A stretch of 44,746 nt of DNA, from NCBI GenBank assembly GCA_943333275.1, contig CALQSQ010000044.1:1-44746 (forward strand), read 5' to 3'. The translations under genes were made by a program, and so were the position numbers. The notes under the pieces are model-generated. The model was not told the DNA's origin. It ran no database searches and worked only from the letters and a program-made list of their open reading frames with translations. Within the stretch, counting starts at the first letter, position 1, and every line of letters starts with the position of its first letter. Below are positions 1-9,534 of the stretch, piece by piece. This DNA is from Akkermansia muciniphila. Lineage in GTDB: Bacteria > Verrucomicrobiota > Verrucomicrobiia > Verrucomicrobiales > V1-33.

Positions 1-1860
1 GGCCCCGGCACGGGCACCCTTCAATGGGCGCTCAATAACAATGGAGCAGCGGGCTCGGACAGCGGAACCATCGCCTTCTCGCATGGCAGCACCGCGCTCG
101 GCAGCACGGGAAGTTTTCCGGCGGGGACCGCCGGAGCCCGGGTGGCCTTTACGGGCGGCTCCCACACGATGAAAACTGGGGCGCGCTTCACCGGTCCGGG
201 TCGGGGCCGGATCAGCGGTGCTACGATGACTCTCGAAGGTGCCGTGGAAGTCGGCAGCGCGGGCACGCCGGCGGGCGGGTTTGAAATCGCGGGCGGCACA
301 CTCAACGGCCCAGGCAGTCTGAGCGTCGTGGGCGGCAGCGGCACCGTCTCCTGGACCACGGGCACCCTGAGCACCACGCTGACCGTGGGGGCGGGCGCAC
401 GCCTGGAAATCGACACCACCGCATATCCCTACCTGTCGACCGGCACCATCAACAACGCCGGCACCGGAGTGATCACGGGTGATCCGCTCATCAACAGCGG
501 AGGCTACCTCAGCGGTTACAACGGCACCTTAAACAACTCCGGCCTGCTGCAGATCGCCCGGGATGGCACCGTCCTCTACAACCAGGGGGTGATTCCGGTC
601 ATCAACAACACGGGAACCATCGTGAAGACGGCTGGCCCCGGCACGGGCACCCTTCAATGGGCGCTCAATAACAACGGAGCAGCGGGCTCGGACAGCGGCA
701 CCCTGGCCTTTGCTGCCGGCAGCACCGCGCTGGGCAGCACGGGAAGTTTTCCGGCGGGGACCGTTGCGGCACGGGTGGCCTTCACAGGCGGCACGCACAC
801 GCTGAAAACCGGGGCGCGCTTCACTGGTCCCGGCCGGGGCCGGATCAGTGGTGCCACGATGACGTTCGAAGGTGCCGCGGAAGTCGGCAGCGCGGGAGCG
901 CCGGCGGGCGGGTTTGAAATTGCAGGCGGCACGCTCAACGGCCCAGGCATTGTGAGCGTGGTGGGCGGCGGCGGCACCGTCGCCTGGACTGCGGGCACCC
1001 TGAGCACCACGCTGGCCGTGGGGGCAGGCACACGGCTGGAAATTGACACCACCGCATATCCCTACCTCTCGAGCGGTGCCATCAACAATGCGGGCACTGC
1101 GGTGATCAGCGGGCCATCCGCCACCTACCTCAGCGGTTACAACGGCACTTTCAACAACTCCGGCCTGCTGCAAGTCGCGCGGGACGGCGAAGTCCTCCAC
1201 AACGAGGGGGTGATTCCGGTCATCAACAACACCGGGACCATCGTGAAGACGACAGGCCCCGGCACGGCCACGTTTGGATGGGCGCTCAATAACAACGGAG
1301 CGGCAGGCTCGGACAGCGGCACCCTGGCCTTTGCTGCCGGCAGCACCGCGCTGGGCAGCACGGGAAGTTTTCCGGCGGGGACCGCTGCGGCCCGGGTGGC
1401 CTTCACAGGCGGCACGCACACGCTGAAAACCGGGGCGCGCTTCACCGGTCCCGGCCGGGGCCGGATCAGTGGTGCCACGATGACGTTCGAAGGGGCCGCG
1501 GAAGTCGGCAGCGCGGGAGCGCCGGCGGGCGGGTTTGAAATTGCAGGCGGCACGCTCAACGGCCCAGGCATTGTGAGCGTGGTGGGCGGTGGCGGCACCG
1601 TCGCCTGGACCGCAGGCACCCTGAGCACCACACTCAGTGTGGGCGCGGGTGCGCGCCTCGAAATTGAAACCACCGCGTATCCCTACCTCGCGAACGGAGC
1701 CATCCACAACGCGGGCACCGCCTTGATCACCGGGCCTTCCGCGAGCTACCTCGCCGGCTACAACGGCACCTTCAACAACTCCGGCCTGCTCCAAATCGCC
1801 CGCGACGGCACCGTACTTTACAACCAGGGGGTGGTTCCGGTCATCAACAACACGGGAACT
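1..1860 (+). repeat. Three tandem ~630-bp coding repeats
   Basis: Units begin at 1 (already inside a unit), 634 and 1255, giving periods of 633 and 621 bp; the third diverges after 1860. Copies two and three are nearly identical over long stretches, which implies recent duplication or gene conversion. Period differences are multiples of three, so the frame is kept. More copies probably lie to the left. Confidence 0.9.
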
Positions 1861-2583
1861 ATCCAGCTTGGCGCGCAGGCTTCGACCGTAACGCTCGGCT
1901 GGAAATTCAACCAATCCGCGACAGGAATCCTGAATCTGAAAGTCGGCGGCACCAATCCGGCGACGCCTCAATTTGATCAGATCAACTGCAACCAACCGGT
2001 CAACCTCGGAGGCGCATTGCATGTCACGCTCATCAATGGCTTTATCCCGACTCTGGGAGATAATTTCCCGGTCATGACCTATGGTTCGCACGTCGGTTCC
2101 TTTGCCACCTTCAGTTCACCCGGCGCTTATTTCAGCCGGAATTACAATGCAGGAAACCTCACCCTCACGGCTCTGATCGCGCCATCAACCCTCGCCGAGT
2201 GGAAGGCGGCTTACTTCGCGCCTGGGTCGCCGGAGTCGGCAAGCGATGCGGATCCGGATGGGGATGGCCTGTCAAATTTTGCGGAGTTTGTCTTCAACAC
2301 CAATCCGCTCTCCCCAAGTCCGGTGCCGCAGGATGCCGGTGTCGAGACGATCGATGGCCAGCAGTGGCTCACGCTGGGCTACCGCAGGTGGGCGAATCCA
2401 GAGGCGGATGGAGTGATCTATACCCCGCAGGTCGGGGGTGGATTGGACGATTGGGGAACCCTCGGGATCATTGATGAAGTGGACCAAAATGCGCCCGTCA
2501 TCCCTGGTTCCACGGCGTGCCGGTGCCGCGTGCTCATAGGGGGTGAGGCCAAGTTCCTCCGCGTCAAGGCCACCAAGCCCTAG
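1..2583 (+). CDS. Secreted giant repeat protein, beta-helix/autotransporter-like (5' partial)
   Basis: The reading frame is already open at base 1, so the gene starts outside the window; 860 codons are visible. Most of the protein is a tandem array of ~210-residue repeats rich in Gly, Thr, Asn and Ala, with recurring phrases such as NNSGLLQIARDG and GARFTGPGRGRISGATM, the composition expected of a right-handed beta-helix or haemagglutinin-like stalk. After the array comes a short beta segment, then from about base 2191 a C-terminal module: a WKAAYF helix, an acidic Asp-rich calcium-type loop (DADPDGDGLSNFAEF) and a final beta region ending KFLRVKATKP. The same layout ends the giant proteins at the other end of the window. 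A surface structural or adhesive role is inferred; substrate and partners are unknown. No enzyme motif was seen. The coding assignment is very secure, the function is not. Confidence 0.85.
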   Translation, partial: GPGTGTLQWALNNNGAAGSDSGTIAFSHGSTALGSTGSFPAGTAGARVAFTGGSHTMKTGARFTGPGRGRISGATMTLEGAVEVGSAGTPAGGFEIAGGTLNGPGSLSVVGGSGTVSWTTGTLSTTLTVGAGARLEIDTTAYPYLSTGTINNAGTGVITGDPLINSGGYLSGYNGTLNNSGLLQIARDGTVLYNQGVIPVINNTGTIVKTAGPGTGTLQWALNNNGAAGSDSGTLAFAAGSTALGSTGSFPAGTVAARVAFTGGTHTLKTGARFTGPGRGRISGATMTFEGAAEVGSAGAPAGGFEIAGGTLNGPGIVSVVGGGGTVAWTAGTLSTTLAVGAGTRLEIDTTAYPYLSSGAINNAGTAVISGPSATYLSGYNGTFNNSGLLQVARDGEVLHNEGVIPVINNTGTIVKTTGPGTATFGWALNNNGAAGSDSGTLAFAAGSTALGSTGSFPAGTAAARVAFTGGTHTLKTGARFTGPGRGRISGATMTFEGAAEVGSAGAPAGGFEIAGGTLNGPGIVSVVGGGGTVAWTAGTLSTTLSVGAGARLEIETTAYPYLANGAIHNAGTALITGPSASYLAGYNGTFNNSGLLQIARDGTVLYNQGVVPVINNTGTIQLGAQASTVTLGWKFNQSATGILNLKVGGTNPATPQFDQINCNQPVNLGGALHVTLINGFIPTLGDNFPVMTYGSHVGSFATFSSPGAYFSRNYNAGNLTLTALIAPSTLAEWKAAYFAPGSPESASDADPDGDGLSNFAEFVFNTNPLSPSPVPQDAGVETIDGQQWLTLGYRRWANPEADGVIYTPQVGGGLDDWGTLGIIDEVDQNAPVIPGSTACRCRVLIGGEAKFLRVKATKP
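2191..2580 (+). other. C-terminal TSP3-like plus beta module
   Basis: The last ~130 residues hold a Trp/Phe helix, an Asp-rich DPDGDGLSN loop, then a beta module with GVIYTPQ and DDWGTLG and a terminal FLRVK. Comparable modules end the proteins encoded at 33034 and 37508. A role as a surface-sorting or anchoring signal is inferred. Confidence 0.55.
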
Positions 2584-2667
2584 CGGGGCGGTGAACCAGA
2601 GGATGATCCATGACTGCGGTGGAAGTTTGCAGGTGCTTGCGAGCGTCTGCGGGTCTATCGGTAGGGC

Positions 2668-3510
2668 ATGAGATCATTTTGGATACATCGATTTTCACCT
2701 TGGGCACTGTTGATCCTCCTGATCTTTCCGGCTGTTGAGAATGTTCGAGCCGTGGATGAGAAACCATTGGTGGCCAAGGTTCTGCCCGTGGCGGGAGAGT
2801 CTTTTCAACTGGAAGGGCATGAGGCATTTCTGATCCTGCCTTCGGCGGAAGTTGACGGGCCGGTGCCGTGGATTTGGTATGCGCCGACGCTGCCGGGGCT
2901 GCCGGGCATGGAGGAGAAATGGATGTTTGAGAAATTTACGGCGGCGGGAATTGCGATTGCGGGGATTGATGCGGGGGAGTCGTATGGAAATGCGGCGGGG
3001 TGCAAACTGTTTTCCAGCCTGCATAAGGAACTGACGGAGCATCGCGGACTTTCGAAGAAACCGGTATTTCTGGCGCGGAGTCGCGGGGGGCTGATGGCTT
3101 ACAGTTGGGCGGTGGAGCATCCGGAGATGGTGGGAGGGATTGCGGGGATTTATCCGGTGTGCAATCTGGAGAGTTATCCGGGGGTGGACATCGCGGCGGG
3201 GGCGTTTGGGGTGTCTCGCGAGGAAATGAAATCGCGGCTGGCGGAGTTTAATCCGCTGGATCGGCTGGCACCGCTGGCCAAGGCGCAGGTGCCCATTTTT
3301 CACATCCACGGCGACAAGGATGCGGTCGTGCCGCTGGAAAAGAACTCCCAGGCCGTGCAGGAACGATTGGAAAAGCTGGGCGCCAAAATGGGGATCATGA
3401 TTCCGGAGGGACAGGGGCACAATATGTGGGTGGGCTTTTTCCAGTGCCAACCGCTGGTGGATTTTGCCATCAAGCAGGCGAAAGCCGGGGCGCTTGTGGA
3501 GAGGAAATAA
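2668..3510 (+). CDS. Secreted alpha/beta hydrolase
   Basis: 280 aa. The first ~28 residues form a signal peptide (basic start, then LLILLIF). The fold is the prolyl-oligopeptidase/dienelactone-hydrolase type: nucleophile elbow FLARSRGG with Ser138, acid in HIHGDKDAVVP (Asp216 or Asp218) and His251 in GQGHNMW. The first residue of the usual GxSxG elbow is Ala here, a tolerated variant. It probably hydrolyses an ester or acyl bond of an external substrate; substrate is not readable. It lies 102 bp upstream of the cytochrome-domain gene on the same strand, and such hydrolases often accompany PSD1/DUF1501 pairs in this phylum. Family call confident, substrate unknown. Confidence 0.85.
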   Translation: MRSFWIHRFSPWALLILLIFPAVENVRAVDEKPLVAKVLPVAGESFQLEGHEAFLILPSAEVDGPVPWIWYAPTLPGLPGMEEKWMFEKFTAAGIAIAGIDAGESYGNAAGCKLFSSLHKELTEHRGLSKKPVFLARSRGGLMAYSWAVEHPEMVGGIAGIYPVCNLESYPGVDIAAGAFGVSREEMKSRLAEFNPLDRLAPLAKAQVPIFHIHGDKDAVVPLEKNSQAVQERLEKLGAKMGIMIPEGQGHNMWVGFFQCQPLVDFAIKQAKAGALVERK

Positions 3511-3612
3511 GCGGACGCCTTGCGGTTGTTTTCGCCCCTATTAGCGGAAGTTGCGGCGGGGGAGTTTCCGGGGGACGGTTCGGTGGATCTTCCACGTTCT
3601 TTCGATTTCCAA

Positions 3613-6600
3613 ATGACTCTCACAAAATCCCTATTCGCAGCTCTCCCGATCGTCCTGCTCTCCATGCTTGCAGGGAGAGCGTGCGCCGATGACTCCGCGA
3701 TTTCCTTCAACCGGGATATCCGCCCGATTCTTTCGAGCTCCTGTATCAAATGCCACGGCCCGGATGAGCATGAGCGCAAGGGGGGGACGAAGGAAGGTGG
3801 GGGATTGCGATTTGATACCGAGGAGGGATCGCGCCAGGCCCTGGATGAGGGGTTCGCGATTGTGTCGGGGCATCCTGAAAAAAGCGCCCTGGTGGCACGC
3901 GTCACGAGCACCGATCCTGATGAAATCATGCCTCCTCCGAAATCAGGAAAGAAACTTTCCGCGCATGAAATCAAGCTGCTGCAGGATTGGATCAAGAGCG
4001 GAGCCAAATACACGAAACATTGGTCCTACGAGACCCCGGTGCGTCCGGAACTGCCGAAGCAGACCCCGAATCCCATCGACAGTTTCGTGCAGCAGCGTCT
4101 GGAGAAGGAGGGCCTGAAACAGCAACCGGAGGCGGACCGCGCCACCCTGATCCGCCGACTCGCCCTGGATGTCACCGGGTTGCCACCGAGTCCAGAGGAG
4201 GTGGAGGCTTTTGTGAAGGATCAAACTCCCGGCGCTTATGATCGATTGGTGGACAAACTCCTGACCTCCCCCGCCTACGGCGAGCACTGGGGCCGCCAGT
4301 GGCTGGATCTGGCGCGCTATGCCGATTCCTCCGGATATGCCGATGACCCGCCGCGGACGATCTGGGCGTTTCGCGACTACGTGATCAAATCCTTCAATGC
4401 CAACAAACCCTTCGATCAATTCACCGTCGAGCAGATCGCCGGAGATCTCCTGCCGACCCCGACTGAAGAGCAGATCATCGCCACGGCCTTTCATCGCAAC
4501 ACGATGACGAACAGCGAGGGCGGGACGAACGATGAGGAGTTTAGAAATGCGGCGATTGTCGACCGCGTGAACACGACCATGGCCGTGTGGATGGGAACAT
4601 CGATGGCCTGCGCACAGTGCCATACGCACAAATACGACCCGATCACGCAGAAGGAATATTTCCAAATGTTCGCGATTCTCAACAATACCGCGGACGCCGA
4701 CCAGCCGGGCGATCCGCCGCTGCACAATTTCTATTCTGAGGAACAAAAGGCGCAGCGGCTGACTCTTGAGCAGGACCTGACAGCCACGGAAGCAAAATTT
4801 AAATCGCCCGGCCCGGAACTGCAGGCTGCTGCCATCAAGTGGGGTCAGCAATTTCCCCTTCCCCTTGCCTGGCAAACCCTGAAGCCGGCTGGGATGAAGT
4901 CGCAGGCCGGATTGGAAATGGCGCAGGAGCCGGATGGTGCGGTGTTTGTGTCCAAAGCCGCAGCCAGGGACACCTACACTTTGGAATTTCCGATCACTTC
5001 CAATCAGAAACTTTCCGCGCTGCGCCTCGAAGCGTTGCCGCAGGAGGCCCTGCCCGGAAAAGGTCCTGGGCATGCAGGTGGAAATTTTGTCCTAACCAAA
5101 TTGCGGGCAGTTATCGAACCTCCGCAGGACAAGCAGGCGATTAAGGCAAGGTTTGTGAGAATTGAACTACCCGGCAAGGACAAGATTCTGCAGCTTGCGG
5201 AAGTGCAGGTCTTCAGCGGAGCCGCCAACGTGGCGCCGCAGGGCGTGGCTTCACAAAAATCAACCTATGCCGATGCGGTTGCATCGCGGGCCAATGATGG
5301 CAATACCGAGGGTGCCTATGACAAGGGATCGGTGGCACACACCGCTGTTTCTGAAGTGGACCCCTGGTGGGAGGTGGATTTGAAATCAGAAGTTGATCTG
5401 GATCGCATCGTTGTCTGGAGTCGCACGGAGTTGCCCGAGCGCTTGGCAGGATTCCGCGTCTTGGCCCTGAACGCCCAACGTAACCCAGTCTGGGAAAAAG
5501 CCGACAATCCAGCCGGACTTCAGGTGCCCATCAGTCTCAATGGAGGACGTGAGATTGTCTTTGCGGCGGCGGCGGCGGATTTCGTGCAGGCGGATTTCGA
5601 TGTAGATCATGTCATTTCCGACAACCCGGCCGCCGATCCCAAGCTGAAGCAGAAAACCCGTGGCTCGCAGAAAGGCTGGGCCGTCGGCGGGGGAGTGGGA
5701 CAGGCGCATTCATTGACCCTGATGACAGGGGCAGCCGTCGATTTGCCAGCGGGATCGAAACTGCGCATCAGCCTGGAACAGCAATCGCCGCATGATAATC
5801 ATATCCTCGGTCATTTTCGTCTCAGCGCGACCGGTGATGCCGGAGTGGAGAAGATGCTCCAGGTGCCTGCGAATCTCGCCGGAGCAGTGGCCGTTCCCGA
5901 TGGGCAGCGCGATGCGGCGCAAAAGGCCCAAATCACGGATTACTATGTCCGGGAAATCGCAGCAGAACTTGCAGCGGAGCGGACGAAGCTGGCCGACCTC
6001 CGGAAACAACTCGATGCGCTGAAACCGAACACGGTGCCGGTGTATCAGGAGTTGGCTGCGGACAAACACCGCAAGACGCATGTTCAGGTGCGGGGCAGTT
6101 ACCTGTCGCTCGGCGATGAAGTCAGCGAAGGTGTGCCGGCGGCCTTTCATCCCATCAAAGACAGTGAATCGAAGAATCGACTGGGGCTGGCCCGCTGGCT
6201 GGTGGATGAGAAGAATCCGCTCACCCCGCGTGTCTTGGCGAACCGATACTGGGAAAGTTTGTTCGGCACCGGGCTTGTTCGGACGAGCGAGGAATTTGGC
6301 ATGCAGGGCGAACTGCCATCGCATCCGGAGTTGCTCGACTGGCTGGCCACCGAACTGATTCGCACGAAATGGGATCTGAAAAATTTCGTCAAACTCCTGG
6401 TGACCTCCGCCACCTACAGGCAGTCGTCGAAACTGGCCCCCGGCGCCGCCGATCTGGATCCGGAAAACCGGCTGCTCGCGCGCGGCCCGCGCTTCCGGCT
6501 CAGTGCCGAAATGGTGCGCGATCAGGCGCTGGCGGTGAGCGGACTTCTCTCGCATAAGATGTTTGGCCCCTCTGTCCGCCCCCTGCGACCTTCCTCCGGG

Positions 6601-7107
6601 CTTTCGGCGGCCTTTGGCGGCGGGCTGGACTGGCAGTCGAGCACCGGAGAGGACCGCCTGCGCCGCGGCCTTTACACCGAATGGCGCCGGACCAGTCCCT
6701 ATCCTTCGATGACTACGTTTGATGCACCGAATCGTGAAACCTGCACGCTGCGCCGTGGTCGCTCCAACACACCCCTCCAAGCCCTCGTGACGATGAACGA
6801 TCCCGTCTATGTCGAAGCATCCCAAGGGCTGGCGCGACGTCTAACCGTGGGGCCGCCCGACGCCATGCTGCGTCAGGCTTACCAACTGGTGCTCTCCAGG
6901 CTCCCGTCCGAAAAGGAGTTGTCGCGACTGCTCAAGCTGCACGACGAAACCCTCGCATTCTACAAAGCAGACGCGCCGAAAGCCGCTGAGATGGCCACCA
7001 ACCCCATTGGCCCGGTGCCGCAGGGCGCGGACGTCGCGGAACTCGCCTCCTGGACGACTGTCTGCGGGGTGCTGTTGAACCTCGACGAAACTTTGATGAA
7101 ACGTTAA
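3613..7107 (+). CDS. PSD1 and planctomycete cytochrome c domain protein
   Basis: 1164 aa from ATG 3613; the frame opens earlier with a TTG at 3520, but the ATG is followed directly by a signal peptide ([13 protein letters not shown], cleavage near ACA-DD), so it is preferred. Order: signal peptide; PSCyt1 with a heme c motif CIKCH at residues 44-48; DUF1549 from about residue 135 with a second CxxCH (CAQCH, 333-337); a central beta-rich part whose residues ~520-640 resemble an F5/8 type C (discoidin) carbohydrate-binding domain ([16 protein letters not shown]); a helical stretch; and C-terminal DUF1553 (PSD1). An exported electron-transfer or carbohydrate-acting role is inferred from family context. 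It is 13 bp from the DUF1501 gene, so the two are almost certainly one operon. Confidence 0.92.
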   Translation: MTLTKSLFAALPIVLLSMLAGRACADDSAISFNRDIRPILSSSCIKCHGPDEHERKGGTKEGGGLRFDTEEGSRQALDEGFAIVSGHPEKSALVARVTSTDPDEIMPPPKSGKKLSAHEIKLLQDWIKSGAKYTKHWSYETPVRPELPKQTPNPIDSFVQQRLEKEGLKQQPEADRATLIRRLALDVTGLPPSPEEVEAFVKDQTPGAYDRLVDKLLTSPAYGEHWGRQWLDLARYADSSGYADDPPRTIWAFRDYVIKSFNANKPFDQFTVEQIAGDLLPTPTEEQIIATAFHRNTMTNSEGGTNDEEFRNAAIVDRVNTTMAVWMGTSMACAQCHTHKYDPITQKEYFQMFAILNNTADADQPGDPPLHNFYSEEQKAQRLTLEQDLTATEAKFKSPGPELQAAAIKWGQQFPLPLAWQTLKPAGMKSQAGLEMAQEPDGAVFVSKAAARDTYTLEFPITSNQKLSALRLEALPQEALPGKGPGHAGGNFVLTKLRAVIEPPQDKQAIKARFVRIELPGKDKILQLAEVQVFSGAANVAPQGVASQKSTYADAVASRANDGNTEGAYDKGSVAHTAVSEVDPWWEVDLKSEVDLDRIVVWSRTELPERLAGFRVLALNAQRNPVWEKADNPAGLQVPISLNGGREIVFAAAAADFVQADFDVDHVISDNPAADPKLKQKTRGSQKGWAVGGGVGQAHSLTLMTGAAVDLPAGSKLRISLEQQSPHDNHILGHFRLSATGDAGVEKMLQVPANLAGAVAVPDGQRDAAQKAQITDYYVREIAAELAAERTKLADLRKQLDALKPNTVPVYQELAADKHRKTHVQVRGSYLSLGDEVSEGVPAAFHPIKDSESKNRLGLARWLVDEKNPLTPRVLANRYWESLFGTGLVRTSEEFGMQGELPSHPELLDWLATELIRTKWDLKNFVKLLVTSATYRQSSKLAPGAADLDPENRLLARGPRFRLSAEMVRDQALAVSGLLSHKMFGPSVRPLRPSSGLSAAFGGGLDWQSSTGEDRLRRGLYTEWRRTSPYPSMTTFDAPNRETCTLRRGRSNTPLQALVTMNDPVYVEASQGLARRLTVGPPDAMLRQAYQLVLSRLPSEKELSRLLKLHDETLAFYKADAPKAAEMATNPIGPVPQGADVAELASWTTVCGVLLNLDETLMKR

Positions 7108-7120
7108 CCGACTCCTTCCC

Positions 7121-8572
7121 ATGACTCCACAATTCGAATCCCTCCAACGCCAGACGCGCCGCCATTTCCTGCGCGATGCCGGCCAGTTTAGTATCGGTGC
7201 GATGGCGCTGCATTCCCTGCTTGGGGGAAAGGCTGCGGCCTCCACGGTTCCCGCCAATCCCTTTGATGCGAAAGCAGCCCTCGCCCGCGCCAAGGTGAAA
7301 CGCGTCATTTACCTCCAGATGTCCGGCGGCCCGCCGCACCTGGACATTTTCGATTACAAACCCGAGTTGGTGAAACGCAACGGGCAGGATGCTCCGGACC
7401 AGTTTGTGAAAGGCAAGACTTTTGCCTTCACCAGTGGCACTCCCAAACTCATGGGCACCCCGCGCACCTTCACCCAGCATGGCGCGGGTGGCATTTGGAT
7501 GTCCGATGCCATTCCGAACTTCCAGACGGTGGCGGATGAGATGTGCGTTGTTAAATCGATGTTCACCGAGCAGTTCAATCATGCTCCGGCAGAGTTGCTC
7601 CTTTTCACCGGATCCCCGCGTCAGGGTCGTCCTTCCATGGGATCGTGGGTGACGTATGGCTTGGGATCGGAAAATGAAAATCTACCTGGTTTCGTCGTCC
7701 TCATCAGCAGCGGCGTGCAGCCCAGCGGTGGTCAGAGCTGCTGGGGCACGGGGTTCATTCCGTCGGTCTATCAGGGCGTGCAATGCCGCTCCAAGGGCGA
7801 TCCCGTGCTGTATGTGAGCGATCCTCCCGGCATGGACCGTCCGCTCCGCCGCAAGACGCTGGATGCCCTGAATGATTTGAACCAAATGCAATCCGAAGAA
7901 CTCGGGCATCCTGAAACCGCGACGCGCATTTCCCAATACGAACTCGCCTTCCGCATGCAGACCAGTGTGCCGGAAGTCATGGATATTTCCAAAGAGTCCA
8001 AAGCCACCCTTGAGGATTACGGCGCACAGCCCGGCGATTCCAGTTTCGCCAACAACTGCCTGCTCTCCCGCCGCCTGCTGGAGCAAGGCGTGCGCTTCGT
8101 CCACCTCTTCGACTGGGGCTGGGACTTCCACGGCACCGGCCCCGGCGAGGACATCCGCGGTGGCCTCACCGATAAAATGAAGCGCACCGACAAACCCGTC
8201 GCCGCCCTGATCCGGGATCTGCGCCAGCGAGGCTTGCTCGATGACACGCTCATCATCTGGGGCGGCGAATTCGGCCGCACCCCGTTCCGCGAAGGACGCA
8301 CCGCCGGGAGTGCTGTGCTGGGCCGCGACCATTTTCCCGATGCCTACTCCATCTTCCTCGCCGGCGGCGGCGTGAAGAAAGGATTCAGCTTTGGCGAAAC
8401 GGACGAACTGGGCTTCGGCGTCGCCAGCGACAAAGTCCACGTCCACGATCTCCAGGCCACCATCCTTCACTTACTGGGCCTGGACCATGAGAAACTCACC
8501 TACCGATTCCAAGGCCGCGACTACCGCCTCACGGACGTGCATGGGCACGTGGTTAAGGGGATTCTGAGCTGA
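7121..8572 (+). CDS. DUF1501 domain protein with Tat signal
   Basis: 483 aa. The N-terminus carries a twin-arginine signal (TRRHFLRDAG, Arg13-Arg14), indicating export in folded form with a bound cofactor or metal. The body belongs to DUF1501, a relative of the alkaline phosphatase/sulfatase superfamily: YLQMSGGPPHLDIFDYKP early, GTGFIPSVYQGV in the middle, LIIWGGEFGRTPF and GRDHFPDAYS near the end, all typical of the family. The stop-to-start distance from the upstream PSD1 gene is 13 bp. DUF1501 and PSD1 proteins are nearly always paired in Planctomycetes and Verrucomicrobia, but no member is known to me to have a settled biochemical role. A sulfated-polysaccharide function is inference only. 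Confidence 0.92.
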   Translation: MTPQFESLQRQTRRHFLRDAGQFSIGAMALHSLLGGKAAASTVPANPFDAKAALARAKVKRVIYLQMSGGPPHLDIFDYKPELVKRNGQDAPDQFVKGKTFAFTSGTPKLMGTPRTFTQHGAGGIWMSDAIPNFQTVADEMCVVKSMFTEQFNHAPAELLLFTGSPRQGRPSMGSWVTYGLGSENENLPGFVVLISSGVQPSGGQSCWGTGFIPSVYQGVQCRSKGDPVLYVSDPPGMDRPLRRKTLDALNDLNQMQSEELGHPETATRISQYELAFRMQTSVPEVMDISKESKATLEDYGAQPGDSSFANNCLLSRRLLEQGVRFVHLFDWGWDFHGTGPGEDIRGGLTDKMKRTDKPVAALIRDLRQRGLLDDTLIIWGGEFGRTPFREGRTAGSAVLGRDHFPDAYSIFLAGGGVKKGFSFGETDELGFGVASDKVHVHDLQATILHLLGLDHEKLTYRFQGRDYRLTDVHGHVVKGILS

Positions 8573-8672
8573 GGATGAGTTGATGGTCAGGATTCTTTTT
8601 CCTGTGAACTCTCCAAGGGGCGGACTTGTTACTTTTTGCCAATGTTTCCAATTTATGTTGTGCAGGAAATTT

Positions 8673-8694
8673 GGACCGCGAAGTTGCACTTCGC
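8673..8694 (+). repeat. REP palindrome 1 (forward)
   Basis: 22-bp unit with core CGCGAAGTTGCACTTCGC: a GCGAAG/CTTCGC stem around a TTGCA loop, preceded by GGAC. It lies upstream of the RAYT gene and is the exact reverse complement of the unit at 8775, 80 bp away. Confidence 0.85.
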
Positions 8695-8733
8695 TCTTGA
8701 TGCAGGAGATTCGCATCGAAACAATCAGGTTTT

Positions 8734-9486
8734 ATGGATTCAGAGCAGGCATCGTTTAATGCTGAGGCAGTGGGGCGAAGTGCAACTTCGCGGTCCTCAG
8801 GGACCTTGCATGATGCCAGAGGGTGGCATTCGCGGGGTTATTTGCCGCATTTTGATTCGCCGGGAATGTTGCAGGGGATCACGTTTCGGCTCGATGATGC
8901 GGTGCCGCTGGCCGTGATCGCCGCATGGAAACAGGAACTAAACTGGATCGAAAAACGTGCGGATGCTGAGGAGGAAGTGTGGGAACAGCAGCGGCAGGAA
9001 ATGACCCGTCGCCTCGCGGTTTATGAAGATGCAGGGCACGGGGCCTGTCACCTGCGGCATCCGGAAATCGCCCTTATGGTGGAGGGGGCTCTCGGACACT
9101 TTGATGGGCAGCGCTACGATCTTACCGCCTGGTGCATCATGCCGAATCATGCGCATGTGCTCATCCGCACTAAGGAGGGATGGCCTGTGGGGCACGTGGT
9201 GCAATCATGGAAACGGCACAGTGGCCGTTATGCCAACCGGTTTCTACACACCAGCGGCACTCCCTTCTGGGCAGCGGACTATCATGATCGATTCATTCGT
9301 GACGAAGCCCACTATTGGCGTGCTCTGCATTACATTCACGAAAACCCGGTGAAGGCTGGCCTGTGCGGCACGGCCGTGGATTGGAAATGGAGCAGTGCCG
9401 CAGCATGGACCGCGAAGTTGAACTTCGCTGGTGCTGAGGAGGCAAGGGAAGGGGGCTTGGACGGAGGGGGGGCGGTGGGAGGGTGA
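8734..9486 (+). CDS. REP-associated tyrosine transposase (RAYT, Y1/HUH family)
   Basis: 250 aa. It carries the HUH motif MPNHAHVL (His139, His141), the catalytic tyrosine in LHYIHENPVKAGL (Tyr200), and the family landmarks GYLPHFD, GITFRL and WKWSSA, so it is a single-domain nuclease predicted to nick single-stranded REP DNA. Length is normal for the group. The ATG frame reads through one REP at residues 15-21 (GRSATSR) and another at residues 225-232 (WTAKLNFA), leaving a Gly-rich 18-residue tail. A TTG at 8806, nine bases after the upstream REP and preceded by CAGGGA, is an alternative start that would leave that REP in the leader. Conserved homology starts only at about residue 31. No frame damage is seen, so the gene is probably active. 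Confidence 0.9.
   Translation: MDSEQASFNAEAVGRSATSRSSGTLHDARGWHSRGYLPHFDSPGMLQGITFRLDDAVPLAVIAAWKQELNWIEKRADAEEEVWEQQRQEMTRRLAVYEDAGHGACHLRHPEIALMVEGALGHFDGQRYDLTAWCIMPNHAHVLIRTKEGWPVGHVVQSWKRHSGRYANRFLHTSGTPFWAADYHDRFIRDEAHYWRALHYIHENPVKAGLCGTAVDWKWSSAAAWTAKLNFAGAEEAREGGLDGGGAVGG
8775..8796 (-). repeat. REP palindrome 2 (inverted)
   Basis: Exact reverse complement of the unit at 8673-8694. Together they form an inverted pair (BIME-like) just before the conserved part of the RAYT gene; this copy lies inside its annotated frame. Confidence 0.85.
9407..9428 (+). repeat. REP palindrome 3 (forward, one mismatch)
   Basis: Same 22-bp unit with one change (TTGAACTTCGC instead of TTGCACTTCGC). It lies inside the 3' end of the RAYT frame and pairs with the inverted copy at 9497, 68 bp away. 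Confidence 0.82.
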
Positions 9487-9496
9487 GGAGGGCGGG

Positions 9497-9518
9497 GCGA
9501 AGTGCAACTTCGCGGTCC
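9497..9518 (-). repeat. REP palindrome 4 (inverted)
   Basis: Perfect match to the inverted unit. It sits in the 48-bp gap between the convergent stops of the RAYT gene (9486) and the next gene (9535), where it could also fold as a transcript end. Confidence 0.85.
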
Positions 9519-9534
9519 GTTTGTGTGGCAGCGA

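Larger units (their letters stand above)
8673..9518 (+). mobile_element. REP-RAYT-REP element (REPtron-like)
   Basis: One RAYT gene lies between two inverted REP pairs arranged symmetrically (forward/inverted, gene, forward/inverted). RAYT genes flanked by the REPs they process are known in gammaproteobacteria and elsewhere. No target-site duplication was identified, and the borders given are simply the outermost REPs. Confidence 0.75.

Noticed and set aside
529-2091. 520-codon minus-strand frame
   Set aside because: Shadow of the tandem-repeat protein; the translation is Arg/Ala-rich and repeats only because the DNA does.
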